Assembly: GCF_002095315.1 (NCBI RefSeq)
Contig: NZ_MLFN01000001.1
Location: 119,536 to 183,535, forward strand
Length of the DNA: 64,000 bases
Direction of reading: 5' to 3'
DNA from: Pantoea conspicua
GTDB lineage: Bacteria; Pseudomonadota; Gammaproteobacteria; Enterobacterales; Enterobacteriaceae
Below are positions 15,712 to 23,987 of this stretch, one piece after another (the first letter of the stretch is position 1; every line of letters begins with the position of its first letter). A model generated the notes under the pieces. The model saw only the letters and a list, made by a program, of their open reading frames with translations. It had not been told where the DNA came from and ran no database searches. The translations under genes were made by a program, and so were the position numbers.

Positions 15712-16860
15712 TTAGCTCTGCAGATACAACGCCATTACCTCATCGAGATTGGGTTCACGAGGGTTACCGCCGGTACAGACATCATCCAGCGCCGCCTGGG
15801 CCAGCGCAGCAATATCCTTATCCTGCAGGCCGACTTCCCGCAGGGATCGCGGAATGCCTACATCCTGGCAGAGCTGTCTGACCGCTTCCACAGCCGCCTG
15901 TCGCGCCTGATCGAGCGACAGGGTATCCACCTGCTTCACGCCCATCGCATGAGCAATATCGCGATATTTTTCGCCGGTGGCGGGCGCATTCCACGCCATC
16001 ACCTGCGGCAGTAAAATCGCGTTAGCCACGCCGTGCGGCACGTTATAAAACGCACCCAGCGGATGGGCCATGCCGTGAACCAGCCCCAGTCCGACGTTGG
16101 AGAACCCCATGCCCGCCACATATTGGCCCAGCGCCATCTGCTCCACCGCATCGATGTTTCCCGCCACCGCGTCACGCAGCGAGTGGCTGATCATCTCAAT
16201 CGCCTTGAGGTGCAGCATATCGGTTAACGCCCAGGCACCACGGGTAATGTATCCTTCTATCGCGTGGGTCAGGGCATCAATACCGGTCGCGGCTTTGAGC
16301 GAGGCGGGCATACTGGCCATCATTTCGGCATCAATTATTGCCACTTTAGGAATGTCATGCGGATCAACGCAGACGAATTTGCGGCGGTTCTCTTCGTCGG
16401 TGATGACGTAGTTAATGGTCACTTCCGCCGCCGTACCGGCGGTGGTCGGAATGGCAATGATGGGCACGCAGGGATGGCGGGTGGGGGAGACGCCTTCAAG
16501 GCTGCGCACATCTTCAAACTCAGGATTATTGATAATAATGCCGATCGCTTTGCTGGTGTCCTGCGGTGACCCGCCGCCAATGGCGATCAGATAGTCAGCA
16601 CCCGATCGTTTAAAACATTCAACCCCTGCCTGCACCACCCGAATGGTAGGGTTCGGGACAACCTCATCATAGAGTGCCCAGTTGAGCTGATGTTGTGCCA
16701 GTAAATCTGTCACCCGCTTCAGAGCACCGGCTGCCACCAGTGCTTTATCAGTGACGATCAGCGCTTTACGCATTCCACGACGCTGAACCTCTTCCGGTAA
16801 ATGGCGTAACGCACCCGCGCCAAACCAGGCGGTCTCATTCAGAATCATACGTTGGGTCAT
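15712..16860 (-). CDS. fucO: Lactaldehyde reductase / 1,2-propanediol oxidoreductase (FucO)
   Basis: Iron-dependent group III alcohol dehydrogenase, 382 residues, interconverting L-lactaldehyde and 1,2-propanediol with NAD(H). It is very similar to E. coli FucO along its length. NAD site: YLIAIGGGSPQDTSKAIG. Metal ligands: Asp and His in GIDALTHAIE, His in GLGLVHGMAHP and His in YNVPHGVANA. The start is ATG 16860 (GAGG upstream); the longer frame from 16881 is not supported. It stands divergent from the dihydroxyacetone kinase and away from fucose genes, so it may serve aldehyde or diol metabolism with that kinase rather than fucose catabolism. Confidence 0.88.
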   Translation of the reverse strand: MTQRMILNETAWFGAGALRHLPEEVQRRGMRKALIVTDKALVAAGALKRVTDLLAQHQLNWALYDEVVPNPTIRVVQAGVECFKRSGADYLIAIGGGSPQDTSKAIGIIINNPEFEDVRSLEGVSPTRHPCVPIIAIPTTAGTAAEVTINYVITDEENRRKFVCVDPHDIPKVAIIDAEMMASMPASLKAATGIDALTHAIEGYITRGAWALTDMLHLKAIEMISHSLRDAVAGNIDAVEQMALGQYVAGMGFSNVGLGLVHGMAHPLGAFYNVPHGVANAILLPQVMAWNAPATGEKYRDIAHAMGVKQVDTLSLDQARQAAVEAVRQLCQDVGIPRSLREVGLQDKDIAALAQAALDDVCTGGNPREPNLDEVMALYLQS

Positions 16861-17136
16861 CAAAACATCCTCTGTTAACAAATGAACATTTACCTTCCGC
16901 GTTTAATCAGTGACGTTCTGCGCATAAGCTCTCAGAAAAAGGTAAAGGCATTTGATAAAAATCAATCAATTAACGAGAAGTGTATCGACTGGAGGCAGAC
17001 GTGCCGCAGACCGCCCGGCGGTGACGCGTGCCGAACAGTCTGATTTCTGCGCTTAGCGGCGTGAATTTCCCCACGTCTTCTTTTGCTGTGTAACACTTCG
17101 TCAGGAGCAACTGACACTTTCATAAGAGGAAAAGCC

Positions 17137-18780
17137 ATGACCCGGTTCGTAATGAACAAAAAGGATGACCTTGTTGATAGCGCGTTAGACGGCATGATTT
17201 ACGCCAGCCCATGGGGCAATCTGGTGCGGCTGGCGGTCGCGCCTCGCATCCGTATCGTGATGCGTAAAGAGTGGCAGAAACAGCAGGTTGCGCTGATTTC
17301 CGGTGGCGGATCGGGGCATGAACCGGCGCACGTCGGGTTTATTGGTAAAGGGATGCTGACGGCCGCGGTGTGCGGCGATCTGTTTGCCTCGCCCAGCGTC
17401 GATGCGGTGTATAACGCCATTATCAATCTGACCGGTGACGCGGGCTGCCTGTTGATCGTCAAAAATTACACCGGTGACCGGCTCAATTTTGGTCTGGCGG
17501 CGGAGAAAGCGCGCAAAGCGGGCTTTATGGTCAACATGGTGATTGTGGGTGATGATGTCGCTTTGCCCGATAATCCTCAGCCGCGTGGGGTAGCCGGTAC
17601 GCTGCTGGTGCATAAAGTGGCGGGTTTTGTCGCCGAACGTGGTGACGATCTGGCGGCAGTGACCGCGGCAGCAGAGTCAGCCAGCCAGGCCATCGCGAGC
17701 ATGGGTGTGGCGCTATCGAGCTGCCATCTGCCTGATGAACAGAGCGGTCAACGCGTGCCGGAGGGCAGCGTTGAGATGGGGCTGGGTATCCATGGTGAGC
17801 CGGGCGTGGACGTGCTGAAAACGCAGAACAGCGAGCAAATTGTGCAGCATCTGCTGGAGAAAGTGATGCAGAAGGGCGATCCGCAGCAGCCGCGGGCGCT
17901 GCTGGTCAATAATCTGGGCGGCATGTCGGCGCTGGAGATGAGTCTGGTCACCCGTGACCTGATTGCTTCGTCACTTAGCCAGCAGGTCAGCTATCTGATT
18001 GGACCCGCGCCGCTGATGACGGCGCTGGATATGAAAGGTTTTTCGGTTACCAGCATGACGCTGACACCCCTGTTTGAACAGGCGCTTTGTGCGCCGGTAG
18101 AGGTTACGGGTTGGGCGAAGGCGATTAAACTGAGTGAATTACAGCCGGTTAGTGCGGAGCAGCAGGTGACTGAACATACCGCCACGCCTTCGGAAAATCC
18201 GGCTGTCGCCCGTATAGTGAACAGCATATGCGAAACCCTGATCGCCAGTGAAAGTGAACTGAACCAGCTGGATGCGCAGGTGGGCGATGGTGACACCGGC
18301 TCGACCTTCGCTGCCGGTGCTCGCCAGATCCAGCGCGAATGTGCGGACAACCAGCTGCCGCTCAACGCGTTACCTGATCTGCTCGCGGTCACCGGAGAAC
18401 GGCTGGCCACGGTGATGGGGGGTTCCAGCGGCGTGCTGATGGCCATTTTCTTTACCGCAGCTGCTCAGCAACTGGCTGAAGGCGATGCCTTGCCCGCCGC
18501 GCTGCAGCAGGGGCTGGAAAAAATGAAGCAGTATGGTGGCGCGCAACAGGGTGATCGTACCCTGATCGATGCGCTGCAACCGGTGATTGAGGCGATGGTC
18601 GCAGGCAAATCGCTGGCGGAGGTGGCCGCTGCGGCGCAGCAGGGCAGCGACGCCACCGCCACCATGGGTAAAGCCAAAGCGGGACGCTCATCCTACCTCA
18701 ACAGCGATAATCTCAATGGCGTACCCGATCCCGGTGCGGTGGCGGTGGCACGGGTGTTTGCCGCCCTGAATAAAGGTTAA
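17137..18780 (+). CDS. ATP-dependent dihydroxyacetone kinase (DhaK-DhaL fusion)
   Basis: Phosphorylates dihydroxyacetone (or D-glyceraldehyde) to feed glycolysis. The protein is 547 residues. DAK1 domain: SGGGSGHEPAHVGFIGKGML near the N-terminus, with the covalent substrate His in MGLGIHGEPG near residue 220. DAK2 ATP domain: the Mg-binding Asp cluster in DAQVGDGDTGSTF and the loop TVMGGSSGVLM. Having both domains in one chain marks the ATP-using Citrobacter/eukaryote type, not the PTS-dependent DhaKLM. The start is ATG 17137 (AAGAGGA 6 bases upstream); the longer frame from 17083 lacks this. It is divergent from fucO with about 275 bases between them and is followed by a convergent LysR gene. 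Confidence 0.9.
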   Translation: MTRFVMNKKDDLVDSALDGMIYASPWGNLVRLAVAPRIRIVMRKEWQKQQVALISGGGSGHEPAHVGFIGKGMLTAAVCGDLFASPSVDAVYNAIINLTGDAGCLLIVKNYTGDRLNFGLAAEKARKAGFMVNMVIVGDDVALPDNPQPRGVAGTLLVHKVAGFVAERGDDLAAVTAAAESASQAIASMGVALSSCHLPDEQSGQRVPEGSVEMGLGIHGEPGVDVLKTQNSEQIVQHLLEKVMQKGDPQQPRALLVNNLGGMSALEMSLVTRDLIASSLSQQVSYLIGPAPLMTALDMKGFSVTSMTLTPLFEQALCAPVEVTGWAKAIKLSELQPVSAEQQVTEHTATPSENPAVARIVNSICETLIASESELNQLDAQVGDGDTGSTFAAGARQIQRECADNQLPLNALPDLLAVTGERLATVMGGSSGVLMAIFFTAAAQQLAEGDALPAALQQGLEKMKQYGGAQQGDRTLIDALQPVIEAMVAGKSLAEVAAAAQQGSDATATMGKAKAGRSSYLNSDNLNGVPDPGAVAVARVFAALNKG

Positions 18781-18794
18781 CGCTGACGGCGCGG

Positions 18795-19673
18795 TTAGGA
18801 GAGTAGTCGCGCCTGTAAAAAGGCCAGTAACTGACGGTTTACCTCACTGCGCTGACGGTGCTGGGGGTAAACCGCATTCAGCGCCAGCGACGTCGGATGA
18901 AACGGTTCCAGCACCGTCACCAGCTCGCCCCGCTGTAACGCAGGACCGACAATGAACTCGGGCAGCAGGACCAGCCCCAGGCCCGCCAGCGCCGCATCCA
19001 GTAGCACTTCACCGTTGTTGCTGACCATCGGCCCCTGGACTGCCAGCCATTTAGGTTTGCCGCTGACCTGTAACTCCCAGCCATTCTGACCCTCCCGACC
19101 ATAGCGCAGGCAGGCGTGTTGCAGCAGTTCTTCCGGCTGTTGTGGCGTGCCGGCCCGGGCCAGATAGGCGGGACTGCCACAAATCACCCGTTTCAGCTCG
19201 CCTAACGGACGGGCAATCAGTGTGGAGTCGGCCAGTGCGCCAATGCGGATTGCCATATCAACGCCTTCACCAATCACATCGACATAGCGGTCGGCCAGCT
19301 CAATCTGAAACTGCAGTGCCGGATGCTGGCTGAGAAACTCCGCGATCAGCGGCGAAAGATGGTTCATGCCAAATGACATCGGCAGATTGATGCGAAAGCT
19401 GCCGCGCAGAGTCTGACGCTGTTCCGATACCGCCAGCTCCGCTTCCTGAATGTCATCAAGAATGCGCTGGGCGTGCTGCGCGAACAGCAGACCGGCATCA
19501 GTTACTGACAGTTTGCGGGTATTTCGAATCAGCAGGCGTGCGCCAAGCGAGGCTTCAAGCGCGGCCATACGACGACTCACATACTGCTTCGATAACATTA
19601 ACTGGTCCGCCGCTGCGGTAAAGTTGCCTGCATGAATGACGGCGACGTAGATCCGGAGGTCTTCGATCTGCAT
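18795..19673 (-). CDS. LysR-family transcriptional regulator
   Basis: A 292-residue cytoplasmic DNA-binding protein. The N-terminal winged helix-turn-helix (IYVAVIHAGNFTAAADQLMLSKQYVSRRMAALE) is followed by a periplasmic-binding-like effector domain. It is convergent with the dihydroxyacetone kinase gene, with only 14 bases between stops. It may control itself or the YbcL-like gene beyond its start; the target is not known from sequence. Confidence 0.85.
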   Translation of the reverse strand: MQIEDLRIYVAVIHAGNFTAAADQLMLSKQYVSRRMAALEASLGARLLIRNTRKLSVTDAGLLFAQHAQRILDDIQEAELAVSEQRQTLRGSFRINLPMSFGMNHLSPLIAEFLSQHPALQFQIELADRYVDVIGEGVDMAIRIGALADSTLIARPLGELKRVICGSPAYLARAGTPQQPEELLQHACLRYGREGQNGWELQVSGKPKWLAVQGPMVSNNGEVLLDAALAGLGLVLLPEFIVGPALQRGELVTVLEPFHPTSLALNAVYPQHRQRSEVNRQLLAFLQARLLS

Positions 19674-19911
19674 TAATTCTGCTTCCGGGTGACAAGGCTG
19701 AGCATTGTCTTGTTTATTATTCAGAAGCGTTAACTTATATCGATTAAATTGCTAAAGAACAACGGCGTCGCGCTCCGCATCGCTTATCAGGCTGATCCCG
19801 GCATAAAGCCGCTAAATCTTACAAAACCGTTATATTTAAGCAGCAGCAACCGGCAACAACCCGCTAGCCTGCCGCAATTTACCCTGATAAAACCCTGTAA
19901 AGGAGTGACTG

Positions 19912-20460
19912 GTGAAGAAATTACTCTGTGCAATGATGCTGGCTACGCTGCCTGCGACCACCCTGGCAGCGTCAGTATTTACCTTGCAGTCAAAAGATTT
20001 CAGCGATAATGCGCTGCTGGATAAAAAGTTTGCCGGTGCGAATAAAAGTAATCCGTCCTGCACTGGCGAGAACATTTCACCAGAACTTAACTGGTCTGCC
20101 GTTCCCGCCGGCACCCGCAGTCTGGCCCTGCTGATGACCGATCCGGTGGGCGCTAAAGGGCAGGGCGTGACGCATATGGTAGCCTATAACATTGCGCCGG
20201 ATCGCAGCGCCTTTGCTCAGGGCGAACTGACGCAGGGCAAAGGGTATACCGGCGGCAAAAATACCCCTGGCACTCAACACTATTACGGACCCTGTCCACC
20301 AGCGGGCAGCGGTCTGCATCATTATAACTTCGTGCTGATTGCGACCGATCTGCCGGCAGGCCAGCTCAAAGCGGGGTTAACCCAGACGGAGCTGCTGAGC
20401 CAGCTTAAAGGTCACGCGATTGGCGCGGCCAGTACCGTGGGCCGCTTCAGTAACGAGTAA
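19912..20460 (+). CDS. YbhB/YbcL-family (PEBP/Raf-kinase-inhibitor-like) periplasmic protein
   Basis: This 182-residue protein starts at GTG 19912 with AGGAG 6 bases upstream. The signal peptide (residues 1-19, ending TLAA) directs it to the periplasm, as for YbcL. PEBP motifs are present: NPSCTGENISPELNWSAVP, LLMTDPVG, HYYGPCPPAGSGLHHYNF and the C-terminal HAIGAASTVGRF. Uropathogenic E. coli YbcL modulates neutrophil migration, but the role in an environmental strain is unknown. Stands alone between a LysR gene and a convergent hydrolase gene. Confidence 0.85.
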   Translation: MKKLLCAMMLATLPATTLAASVFTLQSKDFSDNALLDKKFAGANKSNPSCTGENISPELNWSAVPAGTRSLALLMTDPVGAKGQGVTHMVAYNIAPDRSAFAQGELTQGKGYTGGKNTPGTQHYYGPCPPAGSGLHHYNFVLIATDLPAGQLKAGLTQTELLSQLKGHAIGAASTVGRFSNE

Positions 20461-20513
20461 TCCTGCGTGAACAGCCTGCCGTAAGGTGAGTGACTTTACG
20501 GCAGCAGAGACGG

Positions 20514-21386
20514 TTAGTCGCCGCTGAACATTTCGCGGATACGCTGGGCGATGTAAGCGGTATGGGTTTCCAGCGCAAAATGGCCACTCTCCAGCATCTC
20601 CACCACCGCCAGCGGATTATCGCGCTGCCAGGCCGCCGCGCCAGGCGGAATAAAGAACGGATCGTGTTTGCCCCAGATCACCAGGGTCGGCAGCTGCTGC
20701 TGGCGGAAGAAGGCCTGAAAGGCCGGATAGAGCCGCAGATTGCTGGCGTAATCCAGAAACAGCGCGAGCTGAATCTCTTTATTGCCGGGGCGATCCATTA
20801 ACAGCGTGTCGAGGGTATAACTCTCCGGCGCGATCTGCTGCGGATCGCTGACGCCATGCAAATACTGCCACTTAACGCCTTCCGGCGTCAGGATGGCGTC
20901 GCGGATCACCTCTCCATTTGCTTCGGTCGGATCGTCCCAGTAAGCCCGCACCGGCGCCCAGGCATCACCGAGCCCCTCCAGATAAGCATTGCCATTTTGA
21001 GAGATCAATCCGCTGACGCGCTCGGGATAAGCCAGCGCCAGCCGCAGCCCGGCAGGCGCACCATAATCGAAAACATACATCGCATAGCGCTTAAGCCCTA
21101 ATGCATCCACAAAGGCGGTCAGCGTCTGACCAAAGGCATCGAAGGTATACGGATAGTTGCGTTCCGCAGGCACCTCAGTAAAGCCGAAACCGGGCAGGTC
21201 GGGGGCAATAATGTGGAATTTATCGGCCAGCAGCGGAATTAAATCGCGGAATTGATGAGACGAGGTGGGAAAGCCGTGCAGCAACAGCAGCGCAGGCAGC
21301 GCAGTATTGCCCGCTTCACGATAAAAAATATTTACGCCGTCAGCTTGCTGATAGCGGTAGGCGATCGGTACCGGTTGAATCGACAT
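20514..21386 (-). CDS. Alpha/beta hydrolase with aspartate nucleophile (epoxide hydrolase/dehalogenase-like)
   Basis: A 290-residue soluble enzyme. The oxyanion segment is LLHGFPTSSHQFRDLIP. The nucleophile elbow reads MYVFDYGAPAGLRLA, with Asp instead of Ser, as in haloalkane dehalogenases and epoxide hydrolases. The acid is Asp in WGKHDPFF and the base His in SGHFALE. Substrate is therefore more likely an epoxide or halide than an ester. Three 30-31-base palindromes lie just upstream (21398-21524), so it is probably under a dedicated repressor, possibly the broken ABATE/CGNR gene on the other side. Confidence 0.8.
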   Translation of the reverse strand: MSIQPVPIAYRYQQADGVNIFYREAGNTALPALLLLHGFPTSSHQFRDLIPLLADKFHIIAPDLPGFGFTEVPAERNYPYTFDAFGQTLTAFVDALGLKRYAMYVFDYGAPAGLRLALAYPERVSGLISQNGNAYLEGLGDAWAPVRAYWDDPTEANGEVIRDAILTPEGVKWQYLHGVSDPQQIAPESYTLDTLLMDRPGNKEIQLALFLDYASNLRLYPAFQAFFRQQQLPTLVIWGKHDPFFIPPGAAAWQRDNPLAVVEMLESGHFALETHTAYIAQRIREMFSGD

Positions 21387-21397
21387 GGGCGCTTCCT

Positions 21398-21524
21398 GTA
21401 ACTGTTAAAGCTATGTTTAAGGGGTTACGAAAAGTCATTATGCACCCTCTTTGTAACCTGTAAAGATACTTTTAATGGTTACCTGACGCCACTGTAACTG
21501 TTCAAAAGTGTTTTCATCGGTTAC
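21398..21524. promoter_or_regulatory. Three tandem palindromic operators
   Basis: Three dyads of 30-31 bases lie at 21398-21428, 21453-21482 and 21494-21524. Each starts with GTAAC and ends with GGTTAC, with a Tgt-AAA half facing a TTT-A half (for example GTAACCTGTAAAG...TTTTAATGGTTAC). They fill the space between the alpha/beta hydrolase start and the divergent ABATE/CGNR remnant, so they are probably binding sites for that or another regulator. Confidence 0.6.
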
Positions 21525-21562
21525 ATTGGCCGCAGCGGATACTGGCGATACAGGATAAAGAG

Positions 21563-22153
21563 ATGGCGGAGAAGCACACAATTAACCCGCAGACCGTGGT
21601 TTCTGGCGGATCATCCGGCACTGGATTTCATTAACACGGTAGCCAGGTCGACGGCCAGCCGCACGATTTCTGGCAAAGCGATCGGGATGTCGAGGCCTGG
21701 CTACAGCAGGCCGATCTGGTGACAAACACCACGCCGGTTCAGTACCAGCCAGGTGCATTGTTACAGGCAGCGCGACAGCTGCGGCAGATCATTCGTGATG
21801 CGGTACAGCAGCTGAAAGCGGGCGCGGCGGTTGATCCGCAGGCGCTTAACGCTTATCTGCAGGTGGCAGAGAGCCATTTGCAGCTCGATAATGACGGTGA
21901 CGGTGGGCTGCAGCTTCGGCGGGTTTATCCGGATCACACTGCGATGCAGCAGCTGGGGCGGGTTGCAGAACAGGCGGCGACGTTACTGACGCAGGAGGAT
22001 GTCAGCCGGCTGCGGGCCTGCGAACACCCGGCCTGTACCCTGTGGTTTTACGATCGCACCAAAGCACATCGTCGTCGCTGGTGCAGTATGGCGCTGTGCG
22101 GCAATCGGGCTAAAGTCGCGCGCTTCAGGCAGTTGAATCCGGCAGGGAAATAA
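21563..22153 (+). pseudogene. ABATE/CGNR zinc-finger regulator, frameshifted
   Basis: CGNR proteins are DNA-binding regulators with an N-terminal ABATE domain and a C-terminal zinc finger. The ATG at 21563 (GATAAAGAG upstream) gives MAEKHTINPQ. The family segment PWFLADHPALDFINTVA then continues in the next frame, and VDGQPHDFWQSDRDVEAWLQ returns to the first frame and runs to the CGNR finger (CEHPACTLWFYDRTKAHRRRWCSMALCGNR). A one-base insertion near 21590 and a one-base loss near 21645 explain this. Between them the first frame has TAA at 21632. As given, only a GTG start at 21719 could yield a 144-residue C-terminal fragment lacking the N-terminal ABATE segment. Confidence 0.7.
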
Positions 22154-22164
22154 CCGACGGCTGA

Positions 22165-22194
22165 TAAAAAGACACCCTGCAAATGCAGGGTGTC
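22165..22194 (-). terminator. Intrinsic terminator of proP
   Basis: GACACCCTGC (22171-22180) and GCAGGGTGTC (22185-22194) form a perfect stem. Read on the reverse strand it is followed by TTTTT, ending the proP transcript 11 bases after its stop. Confidence 0.75.
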
Positions 22195-22204
22195 GTCGGT
22201 CAGG

Positions 22205-23671
22205 CTATTTTGCCGGCGCTGCCGTGGGCTTAGGGCGTTTGCGCAGCTTATCAATCAGGCGCTGCGCTTCGGCTTTGGTGGCCACCGCAGGCGATGAGCC
22301 GGTCAGCGGTTGACGGGCGGTTTCATGCACCGTAAGGATAGTGATCAGACCAATCACACCGGCACCCATCATGTAGTAGGCGGGCATCATGTTGTTTTTG
22401 GTGGTATCCACCAGCCAGGCGGTGATCAGCGGCGTGGTGCCACCGAACAGCGATACTGACAGGTTAAAACCGATCGCCAGTGCGCTATAGCGAATGTCAG
22501 TGGTGAACAGCGCGGGCAGCGTAGAGGGCATGGTGCCGCTAAAGCAGGTGTGCAGTACGCCCAGAATCAGCAGCCCGCCAAACACCGCCCACATATTACC
22601 GGAGCCGATCAGCATAAAGCTGGGAATTGCCAGCAGGATCAGACCTACCGCACCAAAACCAATCACCGGGCGACGACCAATGCGGTCCGTCCAGCGCCCC
22701 CACAGCAGCGTCAGCGGCATCATCACAAACATCGCCACCATCACCAGCAGCAGACCGCTCAGTTCGGGCAGACCCAGAACGCCAGTCAGATAGCTCGGCA
22801 TGTAGGAGGTCAGCATGTAGTTCGAAACGTTAAACAGCAGCACCAGTCCGATACATTTCAGCATCGGTGCGCGGTATTTGCTCAGCATCTGCATCAGCGT
22901 CAGACGCGGCTTACTCTGCTCCAGCGCCTCTTGTTTTTCCATATGCTGCTGGAATGCCGGTGTCTCTTCCAGTTTCAGACGCACATAGAGTCCGAACAGA
23001 CCCAGCGGCGCGGCGATAAAGAACGGTACGCGCCAGCCCCATGTCATCATCGCTTCATTCGACATCAGGGTGGTCATCACCGTCACCAGGCTGGCGCCCA
23101 GCAGGTAACCGCCGATGGTGCCAAACTCCAGGAAGCTGCCCATAAAACCACGACGTTTATCGGTAGAGTATTCAGCGATAAAGGTCGCCGCACCACCATA
23201 TTCACCGCCGGTTGAGAAACCCTGAATCAGACGCGCCACCAGCAACAGGATCGGTGCCATGATGCCTATCGATGAATATGCCGGGATCAGCCCGATACAG
23301 AAGGTACCGATCGACATCATGATCATGGTCATCGCCAGCACTTTCTGCCGGCCGATACGGTCGCCGAGCGGGCCAAACACCAGGCCGCCAATCGGACGCA
23401 CCAGGAAGGCCGCAGCAAAAGTACCAAAAGTGGCGATCAACTGAACCGCGTTATTGGCATCCGGAAAGAAAACTTTGCCGATAATCACGGCGAGATAGCT
23501 GTACACGCCGAAATCAAACCACTCCATCGCATTACCCAGTGCGGCAGCGCCCACGGCACGCTTCAGCATGTCGTTATCGATCACGGTAATGTCATCAACA
23601 GTCAGCTCTTTTTGCTTCCTGTTCCAGAAGTGTTTCTTTGGATGTTCAGACGATAAGTTTCTGGTGTCCAT
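22205..23671 (-). CDS. proP: Proline/glycine betaine:H+ symporter (ProP-like MFS)
   Basis: An inner-membrane osmoprotectant uptake protein, 488 residues, 12 membrane segments. Similarity to E. coli ProP is strong: AALGNAMEWFDFGVYSY near the start, the MFS loop GDRIGRQKVLAM, GGEYGGAATFIAEYS and FNLSVSLFGGTTPLITAWLV. The C-terminal tail is short and ends KLRKRPKPTAAPAK; it lacks the long antiparallel coiled coil that sets the osmotic activation point in E. coli ProP, so its osmosensing may differ. A long inverted repeat lies in its leader (23701-23764). Confidence 0.78.
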   Translation of the reverse strand: MDTRNLSSEHPKKHFWNRKQKELTVDDITVIDNDMLKRAVGAAALGNAMEWFDFGVYSYLAVIIGKVFFPDANNAVQLIATFGTFAAAFLVRPIGGLVFGPLGDRIGRQKVLAMTMIMMSIGTFCIGLIPAYSSIGIMAPILLLVARLIQGFSTGGEYGGAATFIAEYSTDKRRGFMGSFLEFGTIGGYLLGASLVTVMTTLMSNEAMMTWGWRVPFFIAAPLGLFGLYVRLKLEETPAFQQHMEKQEALEQSKPRLTLMQMLSKYRAPMLKCIGLVLLFNVSNYMLTSYMPSYLTGVLGLPELSGLLLVMVAMFVMMPLTLLWGRWTDRIGRRPVIGFGAVGLILLAIPSFMLIGSGNMWAVFGGLLILGVLHTCFSGTMPSTLPALFTTDIRYSALAIGFNLSVSLFGGTTPLITAWLVDTTKNNMMPAYYMMGAGVIGLITILTVHETARQPLTGSSPAVATKAEAQRLIDKLRKRPKPTAAPAK

Positions 23672-23987
23672 ATTCCCCTCAAATGCTTCAAATAAAGGAG
23701 TCTTATAGCTTTCGCAGCCGCAAAATAATGTTCAGAAGAAACCGTGGAAATGAAAGCTATAAGAAGCCGAATAATAGTTAAGCGAAGCGGCTGGTAACCG
23801 CAGCCGCCAAACCTTAGACCATTATTGTAAGTTATTGCAAGTTTTTGGAGTAAATAACCGCAGTTCCTGACAAACGCAGCAGGGTCTGTTTATTCATCCC
23901 TGCTTACGCTTATCAATATTTTGTAACCGAATTACAGATTTTATTATCGGAATGGCTGGGGCTGATAATTTAATAATACTGGCCGCA
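23672..23987. other. proP upstream region
   Basis: Some 316 bases without a gene between proP and the aminotransferase, both on the reverse strand. AT-rich, as expected for proP promoters. It holds the 13-base inverted repeat described separately; I could not assign promoter boxes with confidence. Confidence 0.5.
23701..23764 (-). promoter_or_regulatory. Long inverted repeat in the proP leader
   Basis: TCTTATAGCTTTC (23701-23713) and GAAAGCTATAAGA (23752-23764) are a perfect 13-base inverted repeat 38 bases apart, starting 30 bases upstream of the proP start. It may be a leader hairpin near the ribosome binding site or a regulator pair site. Confidence 0.5.

Noticed and set aside
22550..23215. 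221-codon forward frame opposite proP
   Set aside because: Composition is dominated by His, Gln and Thr, typical of an antisense shadow; proP on the other strand is clear.
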